Assembly: GCA_000827495.1 (NCBI GenBank)
Contig: KN817526.1
Location: 248,001 to 312,000 of the forward strand
DNA: 64,000 bases
Direction of reading: 5' to 3'
Origin: Hypholoma sublateritium FD-334 SS-4
Lineage: Eukaryota > Basidiomycota > Agaricomycetes > Agaricales > Strophariaceae
Positions 43,647 through 55,541 of this stretch are shown here, in pieces (within the stretch, counting starts at the first letter, position 1; every line of letters starts with the position of its first letter). The position numbers and the translations under genes are program-made. Under the pieces are notes generated by a model that was not told the origin of the DNA, did no database searches, and was given only the letters and a program-made list of their open reading frames with translations.

Positions 43647-43661
43647 TCGCACTTTGTGCGA
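43647..43661. repeat. 15-bp palindrome TCGCACTTTGTGCGA
   Basis: Second right-hand copy, 99 bp after the first, within an imperfect direct repeat (AAAACTCGCAC..TGTGCGAATCTTT..C.AGTAG). One arm base differs from a perfect palindrome. Confidence 0.65.
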
Positions 43662-43740
43662 ATCTTTGCCGAGTAGAAAATTGAAATATTAGTAGGCACT
43701 GGGCAGGCGCAGCCGCGCACCATGCTTGGCCAAGCAAAAA

Positions 43741-43845
43741 GGGCCTCACCGAGAATTGAACTCGGGACCTCTTCCATTCAACGTGCTTAAATGCAACAAA
43801 TAAGCTGCGCCCAAAGGAAGAATCATGCTACTAGACCATAAGGCC
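43741..43845 (-). tRNA. tRNA-Pro(TGG) with ~33-nt intron
   Basis: Minus-strand cloverleaf: acceptor GGCCTTA/TGAGGCC (one G-T pair), D-arm GTCT-AGTAGCA-TGAT, anticodon stem CTTCC/GGAAG, loop TT-TGG-G, T-arm CCGAG-TTCAATT-CTCGG, discriminator C. An intron of about 33 nt (starting CGCAGCTTATTTG) follows base 37. It lies 80 bp right of the palindrome pair. Confidence 0.9.
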
Positions 43846-44832
43846 AACACATATTTGAGTCTCCCGTTGAGCTGAAGCGCAATTTCGAAGACGGCTATAC
43901 TCGTAATACCCGACTTCAACTCGTCCATAATTTAATTTCTATACCCAAAGCTGTATTATTTATAACGAGTGATGAATGTTGGAGGAATGAATGCCAATTT
44001 CCAGTCGCTTTGGGTTCTGGGCAATAAACACCAGTTTAAAAAGTACCGCAGAGATATTTAAACGGCGGAGACTAGCCAATTCAATTGCTGGACCCCCAGG
44101 ACTCGGACTTGTCGAGCCTCAAAACACGAGTCCCACTGATAACGATCTTTGTGTTATATACAACGTGCTATTCATGTACTCTTGTTGTATATCTATAAAT
44201 AGTAGATCACCTAAACTGTGCGGTACTTGAGGCAAACGCGAAGTTGTAACTTGGTGCGTGACCTCAGCTGCTGAGTGGGCTACTTATATCACCGGGTGCA
44301 GGACCACATATTTTCAACAGATTATGTGATTAATACCNAGTGAAATATTTCGAATATATAACGCATAAGTTCACATCAAATATGAGGCAATTTATTTGGT
44401 ACCGAGCCCTTTCATTGGCCAGCAACCAGATATCTATCCAAGTAGTAGGGACAAAGATATGTGTAATATATTTTAAATATTTCATCAAAGAAAAAGCAAG
44501 TATTTCTGTCACATATATTTGGTTGCGCATGCTGTGTATAGAGGACCGGAAGCTTTCAATTATTGATTTTTTTCTTTACAAGCAAAGCATTTTTACAGTC
44601 ATTATACTCTGTGAAATGTCAGACTAACAATCAAGAATACAGCTTTCTTGGTTTTTTTATACCGTGCGCACTCGCCAGCAGTTGAAACCAAGTTGAAACA
44701 GTCCCTAATGGAATCATATATTGGCCTTCTTCAATTTGACTCGAAATGCGCGATTGGCGCGACCATACTTTAGAATGGAAGGGTAGGATACAAGTCATAT
44801 AGAATAACCAGGAAGCTATCACAGGGGCGGAA
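43846..44832. other. Spacer with a small AT-rich inverted repeat
   Basis: No gene. TGAAATATTTCGAATATAT (44341) recurs inverted as AATATATTTTAAATATTTCA near 44466-44485; a possible decayed MITE. One N at 44338. Confidence 0.4.
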
Positions 44833-45682
44833 TTAATCCAATGCATTCAACGCATCCTTGAGCTGAAGGACAAGTTGGATTGCCCTGCTCTGAATCGCCA
44901 CAAATTCCCTAGTCCCTGGGCCAAACCAATTGGTGAACTCTGGTTGATTCCGTAAGGCATAGTCGATTTTCCTATAATCAATATTGAAGTCTGCGTAAGC
45001 ACTTGCTATCTGAGAGAGAGGTAACAACGCGGTCTTCGCACCATAGGATGTCTTTGACATTTTGGGAGTGCAACTCCCTCCGCGACAATACACGGCACCT
45101 GATCGCAGCGAGGGTTTTCAAGACTCCCCAAACGTTTGAGTGGGGGTCTGCCGATCCTTCCATAAGCTTGAAGGCAGCATGAGCGCTGTCGGCCAAGCGG
45201 ATCATATCGTCTACCTGGCCGTCGTCCAGCTGCGTGGCGGCGGTGGGGATGTGCGGCCACGCATGGGCCGGTGATGGTACTGCGGCGACGGGATTCATAC
45301 ACGTGTAGAAGTGGGAAAGGACACGCAATGAGCAAGGTTGTAAGGCGACGATGTCGATCCTTTCATACTATTTATGTCTTACCATCGTGCCGCACTTCAG
45401 ATACGTCGCGCTTTGCTAGAATCGCGGCTACAGTCAATATTTGCCCAAATATGGTATCAGCCACTGCGAGGACTTACAACGTGTAGAGAACAATGCCATA
45501 GCATTGACGCAATTTGATATTGAGTTGAAGTGGGACCTAGTGGGACTCGTAATCTTAGAGTTCCTTTCTTGGTCAAACAGCCAGATAAGAAGACGCTTGG
45601 ATATTGAATGGCGAACCGATACCGCGAGGCCTTGAACACGTTCATTGCCAGTCTGTGACTGTGTGAGCGAAAAGATCTCCAT
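44833..45682 (-). CDS. Hypothetical multi-exon protein (model incomplete)
   Basis: The minus strand holds three frames that look like exons. The first begins MEIFSLTQSQTGNERVQGLA and ends at a GTAAGT donor (45682-45478). A middle frame reads IDIVALQPCSLRVLSHFYTC, then TQLDDGQVDDMIRLADSAHA up to KTLAAI (about 45350-45105). The last, if joined via the AG at about 45000, reads SAYADFNIDYRKIDYALRNQ and ends LKDALNALD at 44833. The join between exon 1 and the middle frame is not resolved. No family recognised. Amino-acid content looks natural, so a real gene is likely but its structure is uncertain. Confidence 0.35.
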
Positions 45683-46835
45683 AAGTCTCTTCTACTTTTA
45701 TAGCAGTCGTTCACCGCTCGTCTGTTTTTCCAGTTTGGGTAATAGGCAGGGCATTATCAGGTTCAGATGTGGAAGCATCCTCGGGGTGAAGGCGTGTATA
45801 CCCACTAGCATTGATACGTCCCATCAAATTGTAATCCGTTGTATCATAGGCGCTTTCTACTCTGGAGCGCAGGGCACTCAATCCAGGTTAGCGCGAGCAA
45901 GTCGGCCGGCCTACGCATACCTGGTCAATAGCTGGAGCTCGTTGTCGAGAGGCCCTCTCCGCGCAATAACGTTAACCAAAAAATACATGTTCTTGGACCT
46001 TGCACGACGTGACACCAATGACCCCTGGGAGAGATACTTGCGCTCCGTGCAATATTCGAGGCGCAAGAAAAGGACCGAAAGCGCACCTAGAAGCCCCTAA
46101 GAAGTCACACGTGCTACACGCGCCAACATACACACTCCAGAACTGTGTCCCTACAGGAAAGTCCACGTAAATATAGTCGCCGTCGCCAAGATGTACATCA
46201 AGTTCCATGGACACTCCTGGGGCGCCGGTGAAGAGGAGCGGCCTCTGACCGGCAGCTTGTGTATCTGCAAGTGCACGGCAACAGAGCTGGGCGCATTGTC
46301 CACCACGACGTTCGCAAGGGACCCTTGCGCCTCGAGCTCGCGGCGTAATTTACATGGCGCGTAGTGGTTGTTCAAGGTCGAAATATCGTTGTCGCCTCAA
46401 TTGTATCCTGGAAATCTGGTGCTGCATCCACGCCGCGGGCAACGTCTGAGGCCACGGTTGTCGCCGTTGTCTACCACTTCTTTCCGCTTAACGACATGCC
46501 TATTTTGTCATGTGGTTAGAGATCAGCGAGCGAAGGAAAAATAACGACACGGTGTCTTAAAGGCATTGCACACCGGGAGACTTGTAGTGCGACCTGTATG
46601 AACGGAGATCAGTTCCCACAAAATTTCCGGTCCTTCAGAACGCGCGAGCTTTCGTCCATATGGCTTCCAGACATCCGATCTAATGCTTTCCTGACAGCCA
46701 AAGGCACAGCGACGAAAGGCGCGATTACAGATCTGCTTTTTGAAAAATGCAGGTGAACTGTCAATCGATCTTGAATGTATCCAGGACTGGTGCAGAACAA
46801 TGTGAATATGAAAGAAATGAACAATACAAATGATT
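45683..46835. other. Spacer with unassigned frames
   Basis: Two overlapping minus frames at 45972-46375 (one with MELDVHLGDGDYIYVDFPVG, the other with RRELEAQGSLANVVVDNAPS) could be remnants of one gene in shifted frames; no motif allows a call. Confidence 0.35.
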
Positions 46836-48379
<1,544 letters not shown>

Positions 48380-48800
48380 TATGATGAAGAGAGGAGGTGG
48401 TGGTCACTTGCAGAACGAGGAGCGTACGCGTCCATCACGTTACGCAACTTTGTTTGGCAGATCAAGGAACGGCAAACAGACGGACTGGTCTCTTCGGCCG
48501 TTGTCAACACTGTTACTCAGCGTTCAACTTTTACCTGTGCTTCCTTTCCTTGTTCTTTCATCATCTTTTCTTGTGCGACCCTAGCAATTGAGGAACCTTA
48601 TACATTTTCACAGATATTTAATTGAAATTCGATGCGTTTGTGCCCACTACGCCGACCACGTTTATGACAAGTCCCGAAGACTCTAGACTTTCAGCTATTT
48701 TATATGGCGTGCCCATTTTCCGGACGTCATCATGTGTTTCAGGATCTGGACATTCATATAAATAGTCCTATCGTGTTGTGGTCCACCCATCGCATACGAA
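48380..48800. other. Divergent promoter region
   Basis: 421 bp separate the RPT6 start from the plus-strand membrane-protein gene. Apart from the TATA box for the latter no other motif is certain. Confidence 0.5.
48757..48765 (+). promoter_or_regulatory. TATA box (TATAAATAG)
   Basis: Consensus-like TATA element 36 bp upstream of the ATG at 48801, implying a very short leader or a slightly later start. Confidence 0.5.
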
Positions 48801-50173
48801 ATGCCCCAGACCGACTCCACAAACGACACTCACGACGAAAAGCCAATCAAGGCATGGCTATCTCGCCGCGGCAGCCACGTCAGTCATTGGTATTCGGATT
48901 CTTCACTCGCGAAATGCCATGCTCGAAACGCTCTACCTAAATCTGTTTCTCACTTCTTCCATCCGACGCGTGCCACTTTCTTTGGGGAGCCCAGCGATGA
49001 GGGCGTCATGACGCAATTGTGGTCCTCCCGGGCACACCGTAAACATCGATATGTATATATGTCCTCGTTCACACAGGCAGCTCGTCACAAAGACCGTATG
49101 TGGGGGCGCTTGGCGCTCATGCGCAGGATTGAGTATTGGAATATCAGCTGGTTGGTTGCGCAGGTGCGTTGTCGAAAACATCTCGTCGCGCATAACGGTC
49201 TGCCTCATGGATGAACACTTTTTCCATAGGCTTTTACATGGGGCAGCGTAGTATGGGTTATCAACGGTTTCGCCGTATTTCTGCCCTTTTGCAACTCGCA
49301 CTTCCAGAAAGCCCCAGACGCCATGGGCTGGACGGCTTTGATAGGTGCCACGATTTTCGAAATTGGCTCAATATTTGGCGTTTGGGAAGTGTGGAACGCC
49401 GATTTTATGGCATTCGAATCTCAAGCTGTTGGCGGAGATTCTCTGGCAAACGGTGACAAAGATATGGAGGTAGGGGTGCAGAATGGGGACACGCAGATGG
49501 CAGAAGAAACAAATGGCAAAGCATATATATGGACGCACACCCTGGCAGAAAAGCCGAAGCCTCGACCGAAGTGGGTATGGTTTTCTACAAGTCCTAAATA
49601 CTGGCACCAGTTGGGATGGTATGCAGCGTTCTTCCAATTGCTTGCAGCGTCCATTTTCTGGATAAGCGGGTGAGTAGTCAACCATATCCTTATTATATCT
49701 CTGATGTTTGCCTAGATTTACAGCTCTTCCGGCGATACAAGATGCGATAATGACACATACGGGTTTCCTAGATGGTGTTTTTTGGGTACCGCAAATCGTG
49801 GGTGGAACCGGATTCGTAATTAGCTCGTAAGCACTTTCTTTTGCATGGGCTATTCTCCATTTCTCATATGATACCCAGGACTTTTATCATGCTGGAATCG
49901 CAACACGTATGGTACATACCGCGACCGCTGTCGCTGGGATGGCACGTTGGGTGTAAGCCAATCCATCCAACCAAACGTTACCTTAAAGACTGACGCGATT
50001 TCTGCACAGTTTGGAATTTTGTGGGTGGCATCGGGTTCACGTTATGCGGCATATTCGGATTCTACAAGGCACAATGGGGGCAGTACCAAAGCGCACTGTC
50101 AACGTTCTGGGGCGGATGGGCTTTCCTGATTGGAAGTGTACTACAGTGGTATGAAAGCGTTAATAGTAAATGA
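48801..50173 (+). CDS. Conserved fungal integral membrane protein, 383 aa (paralogue 1)
   Basis: Exons 48801-49163, 49230-49669, 49716-49826, 49879-49952 and 50010-50173. After a 115-residue soluble N-terminus come about seven membrane helices: FTWGSVVWVINGFAVFLPF, GWTALIGATIFEIGSIFGVW, a 70-residue polar loop, then WYAAFFQLLAASIFWISGFT, VFWVPQIVGGTGFVIS, LWHVGFW-type and GFTLCGIFGFYKA segments with a final WAFLIGSVLQWYESV. Known only to me as an uncharacterised fungal membrane family. The next gene downstream is its paralogue with identical intron phases. Transport or lipid roles are guesses. Confidence 0.85.
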
Positions 50174-50472
50174 GGTGCGTTATCTTCTGCGTTCAGTAGA
50201 TGTCGTGTTTTTGATGATTTGCCCACGCAGGACGGACTCTACCATATGTTCAATCCAGGACTTTGACATATAGGCACAGATAACATTCTTAGTGGATTAT
50301 ACCCCAGGTTATCTATTGTTACCCCCTGTTCGGGGCAGGGCATGCTATGTGTATCTGCCCGGTCGTCATCCCAATAAATAAACGTCTCGCGGGTGCGCTG
50401 AAGAGCCTCTCGTTCACGAAAGCCTAGATAACCACGGGCGCGACGCACACACATTACCCTCACAAGCCAAAC

Positions 50473-51594
50473 ATGTATAGATCAATATTCGCAGCGGCCC
50501 TCGGCCAAACGAACGAGGTCTGGGGACGAATTGCTCTCATGCGCAGGCTTGAGTACTGGAACATCAGTTGGTGGGTCGCGCAGGTAAGCCGCTGACACAT
50601 TCCTTCCCCTCGCACATACCGCCCTCTCTGACAATGCATTGCACTCCATTCACAGACTTTCACATGGGGCAGCGTAGTGTGGGTTGTAAACGGCTTCGCC
50701 GACTATTTACCATTCTGCAGCGCACGTTTCGCAAAGAACCCTCAGCTGACCGGCTGGACTGCATTCGTGGGCGCAACAATCTTCGAGATTGGATCGATAT
50801 TTGGTATCTGGGAGGTATTGAATGCCGACTGGATGGCGTTTGAGTCTAGACGAACAGATGGGCACGCAACGCCTGATGGTGTAGCAGACATGGAGAAAGA
50901 CGAGGGAAAGCAAGGCAAAGAGCAGATGGCGGAGGACTCTGATTGGGTACCGCAGACCAATGGAAGGCCGCGGTGGGTGTGGTTCACTGTGGAGCCTAGA
51001 TATTGGCGTGATTTTGGATGGTACGGAGCGTTCTTTCAGCTGCTTGCGGCTTCTATTTTCTGGATAAGCGGGTGAGTTCTTCGTTTATTTGGTCTTTTAC
51101 TTACGTTTATCTGACCCATTATGCAGCTTCACTGCTCTTCCAGCAATACAAGACGCAATCGATCCCCGTACAGGTGTTCTAGACGGCGTGTTCTGGGTGC
51201 CGCAGGTTGTGGGTGGCATGGGATTCGTAATCAGCGCGTAAGTATCCATTTTCCCCATTTTCCGAGTTTCAGATCATTAGTCTGATGTTTCGAGGCAGGG
51301 CTTTCATCATGCTGGAAGCGCAGCATGCTTGGTGGCTGCCCCGTCCATGGTCAATGCGCTGGCACGTCGGATGTAAGTCTTATTTTACCTTAATACAAGA
51401 ATGAAGGAGGTTGACACAATCTCTCGCTAGTTTGGAACTTCCTGGGCGGCGTAGGCTTCACCTTATCTGCTATCTTTGGGTTTTACGCAGCGCATTGGGG
51501 GCAGTACCAGAGTGCACTATCCACGTTCTGGGGTGGGTGGGCATTTTTGATTGCCAGTGTGATACAATGGTATTCGAGCGTGAATCGCGACTGA
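50473..51594 (+). CDS. Conserved fungal integral membrane protein, 291 aa (paralogue 2)
   Basis: Exons 50473-50583, 50656-51071, 51127-51237, 51299-51372 and 51431-51594 have the same phases as the preceding gene, and exons 3, 4 and 5 have identical lengths (111, 74, 164 nt). The N-terminal soluble region is about 85 residues shorter, starting MYRSIFAAALGQTNEVWGRI. Membrane helices are conserved (ALMRRLEYWNISWWVAQ, GWTAFVGATIFEIGSIFGIW, FGWYGAFFQLLAASIFWISG, AHWGQYQSALSTFWGGWAF). The polar loop is diverged and shorter. A tandem duplication that has kept both copies intact. Confidence 0.85.
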
Positions 51595-52082
51595 GCGGTT
51601 CTATCTCTTCCTGCGTTGAAGAAGCTTCATTTCGTCTTACCCGCATCTCTCGCGCAGCATCGGATTCTGAAGGAGCTTTCTTGATTTTGTCAAGATTCAA
51701 TGGCAATTCCAGGATTTGGAGCTTGAACAATCTAGGAGCGCCAATAATTACTTTTCTCCTCGTCCAATGCTGGAGTGTCTTCACTCTGTCTTTTATGCGT
51801 CTGTTCTTTGAGTTTCGAGCACGTGACGAAGAAGTTTTGCAACTAATTATGTAATCAAAATAAGCGCCCATAAAGCATGTCCGCGGCAACGTGACTGACG
51901 CGTTGGGTCACATCCGAAACTAAAAGGCCTGGCCTTCCCGCAACCTTCCGGGAGAATTTCTCGTAAAAGTGATCCCATGCTGGCTGTGCGTGGTCGGCGC
52001 CATATACACTTGTGCAGACCCCTTCTTTGACCTTCACGTTCACCCGCGGTCCACCATTTCTCCGTACTATCCTTTGGTTAGT
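51595..52082. other. Intergenic
   Basis: No gene. An open frame over 51411-51854 is a shadow of the last exon of the membrane-protein gene plus 3' sequence. Confidence 0.5.
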
Positions 52083-55000
52083 ATGAACTGCCCTAACGTC
52101 CTCGCGCAAGGGACATGTTCCGATGCCGGATGTCTGCACAAGCACAATGTCCTAGCCTGCGAACATTGCAGTCTTCTTTTCCAGACAGATGGAGAGCTAA
52201 AGGTTCACCTTACGACAGACAAACATCGAAATCGAGCGAGTGGCTATTCAGCTGTGCTGGGATGCCCAATTTGCTCTTCGAACCACGCTGGCGGAGAGAG
52301 TGGATGGAAGTTACACGTGGGGACTCGGCGGCATCGCGCGAATGCGGCGCGTCAGGGCGTTTCACCTGACATTGAGCCACAGGGTCCCGAGCCCAGTGCC
52401 ACCGCACAATTTTGCGACATCTGTCAGTTCCTCATCCCACCTGCGGATTGGAACGCGCATATCAAAGGCAATAAGCACAAGAACCGCGAAATGTTCACGA
52501 GATACCGAAGTGCCATCGAGGAGGCCGAAACGGACAAGAACGGTGTCTCGGTCAGTGGCCGATTCGACTTCGAGTTCGTCGAACCGGGGGCGGCTGCGAC
52601 GGGTGTTCGTAATATCGCCACAATCACCACCTCCATCCCATCGTCAAGAGTGAGGCTCTTAGATGCCAGGCTCGCCTCTTCCCAAGGCGCGAAGCTCGTC
52701 GTTCCTGCGTAAGACTTTCAACCACTTGTCGCGCTTTTTCTGACGACCACCTAGTTTCTCGGTAGCTGTGGAAGGGCCAAACCGACAGCTCACGGTCAAC
52801 AAACCAGTGAGGCTCGCCATTTTTCTTAAGCAAGCATATGTCGGTCGTTACGAGGATCGCCTAGAACTTGTCTTCCGCGATGACCAACTGCTGAAAAATT
52901 TCGTCATTACTCGCACCCTGAAAGCCATTGTCGCCAATCGGGCCGAGCATGAAGCGTTCCGTCCCCAAGCCCCGTATGTGCCGCGTACGCGCTCCCACAG
53001 GCTGCACATCGAGAACTCGGACGTAGTGCCGGGAGAGCGTCCCCCTGCTTTGGACGCCATCCGATATGTCACCAGACTCCCCCGAGCGGACATTCCTGGC
53101 CAGTTGAAAACGCTGCTGGGAAGTTCGCAGTCCAGAAGGTCGATTATGCAAAATATAACCAAAGTGTTCATGCCAACGACGCTTGATGCCAAAACTTACT
53201 CTCGGCATTTCAAGCATCTGTTATGGATCGAGGAAGCGAAGATGGAGTAAGTCGATCCCGAATTTTATTTAACCAATCCAATAGTAAATTGTAGGGAAGA
53301 CCTGGAACGCTACGATATCGCGAATGCAAGCTTGACAAAACATAACAGATACTATTAGTGAGTCTCGAATTTTGCTTGGTGCCGACGTCAATTTGATGAT
53401 ACCAACGTGCACAGTCTGTCTGTTCCTGGGCTAGCTGAGAAACGACCGAGTGTTCTCGTTGGTGAGCTATGAAATACCACGATTTTGTAGGCAATCCTTG
53501 CTTATGATACTTCAGGCGACGTCATTCTCGTGCAAGAACGAGGGGCCACTAGCAGACAATGGTTTGAAGGACACGTACACTTTGTTCGTCAATCGGAAGT
53601 TGGCCTCGTCTTCCACAAAAAATTCAGCCCCTCAGTTCAAGGACGGCTATTTCATGTGCGTTTCAAGTTGAACCGTATCCCTGTCCGGCGACAGCACGAG
53701 GCTATGGATACTGTTTTCAACGAGGAGCACATTTTGTTTCCTGTCGAAAGACATCTGGTAAACAGGCCTGCCCGTGTCGCGCTAAAGTTGTTCAACACTT
53801 CCCTATCCACGAATGCACCACAACTTCAAGCTGTGGCATCCATTCTAAAATCTCCAAAAGGAAGTCCCCCCTTCGTGATCTTTGGACCGTGAGTCGTTTT
53901 CTTGAAACATCGATGAAGATCTATTTATTTTGTGGCATAAAGTCCCGGAACAGGAAAGACTATTACCGTGATTGAAGCCATACGACAAGTCCTTGCCGAG
54001 GTACCTGGTGCACGGATTCTTGCTTGCGCACCGAGTAACTCGGCTGTTGATATCCTTGCTGCTCGTCTGGGCGCGGGCCTTACCCCCTCTGATCTCTTTC
54101 GATTTTACGCGCCTTCACGCTCGAAAGATCAAGTGCCGCATCAACTCCTCCCGTACACCTGCATCAATGATAACGGGAACTTCACTGTGCCAATCCTCTC
54201 GCGTCTCAAGAGATACGGCGTGGTGCTCTCGACTTGTGTATCGGCATCGTTCGCCGCTGGTATAGGAATGCAGCGCGGTCATTTCACCCATATATTCATC
54301 GACGAGGCGGGGCAGGCTACGGAACCCGAAACATTTGTGTCTATCAAAATGCTGGCTGACCAGTCGACCAATATTATCCTCTCTGGCGACCCCAAGCAAC
54401 TTGGCCCTATCATCCGCTCACCTATAGCCAGAGATTTGGGGCTTGAGGTCAGTTACCTGGAGAGGTTGATGTCCATGCAAGCCTATGATCTCAACACATC
54501 TTACGGAAGAGGGTGAGCAGTTTACTATGGCTTTCAATTTGACCAATAATTAATGTAATTGAAACAGGGTCATCAAGTTGACTAAGAATTTCCGCTCTCA
54601 TAATGCAATCCTTTCATTCCCAAACAAACAGTTTTATGATAACGAACTCGTTCAATCTGCCAGCCCGTCCACCATCAACCGGTACATAAACTCGCCCTAT
54701 CTGCCTGCCAAAAAGTTTCCCATCGTGTTCCACTCCGTGTCCGGGAAGGATGATCGAGAAGCATCATCACCGTCATTTTTCAACATCGATGAAATTCTGC
54801 AAGTCAAGTCTTATGTACAGCGTCTGAAGGGAGACAGGCAATTCCGCACAGGTGTGTACAAATCTATTTATCGACCGCTGTTCAGTCACTGATTCGCTTC
54901 TAGCTGATTCTGACATTGGTATAATTGCACCTTACCACGCCCAGTGTCTCAAACTGCGGACAGCTCTCCGCAGTGTCGCAGACGGTGTGAAGGTTGGCTC

Positions 55001-55541
55001 GGTTGAGGAGTTCCAAGGACAGGCAAGCACTTCTTGTTCACACCTAAATTTAAAGCTCCTGACGTCACCTGTACATTAGGAGAGGCCGGTAATAATAATT
55101 TCTACGGTTCGCAGCAGCAAGGAGTTTGTAGAATACGACCTCCGCCACACGCTAGGTTTTGTTGCAAACCCACGGCGATTTAACGGTGCGTCACTGCCGT
55201 GCTTTTTCTTGACCCTTCGCTACTGACAAATATTATAAGTCGCTGTTACTCGAGCTCAGGCACTTTTGATCATTGTTGGGGATCCCCAGGTGCTCTCTCT
55301 GGACCCCTTGTGGCGGTCCTTCTTGAACTATATATACCTCAACGGTGGCTGGACGGGCCCCGATATCACATGGGATGCTAATGAGATTGTTGACCCAACG
55401 GGTGGGTATGACAAGAAGGTTCGCGATGCTGCTGCAGTCGACATGAACGAGTTCGCGCGGCTCATGGAGGCGTGCACCATGGCTGAAGTCGATGATGATC
55501 TGGACGCCAATGTCGATCGGCCCTGGCGCAACGTCGAGTAA
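52083..55541 (+). CDS. SDE3/MOV10-like RNA helicase with CCCH and U1-type zinc fingers, 993 aa
   Basis: Ten exons (52083-52708, 52755-53246, 53295-53357, 53415-53461, 53516-53888, 53943-54512, 54568-54851, 54904-55022, 55080-55185, 55240-55541), all in phase; the eighth intron has a GC donor. The N-terminus has a CCCH motif (MNCPNVLAQGTCSDAGCLHK) and three C-x2-C...H-x5-H fingers (CEHCSLLFQTDGELKVHLT; CPICSSNHAGGESGWKLHV; CDICQFLIPPADWNAHIKG). The helicase core is SF1 Upf1-like: GPPGTGKT near residue 533, IDEAGQATEPE, GDPKQLGPI, NFRSH, GSVEEFQGQE and VAVTRAQ. Proteins of this kind (plant SDE3, Neurospora SAD-3, animal MOV10) act in RNA silencing. The finger cluster is consistent with double-stranded RNA binding. 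Confidence 0.93.
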
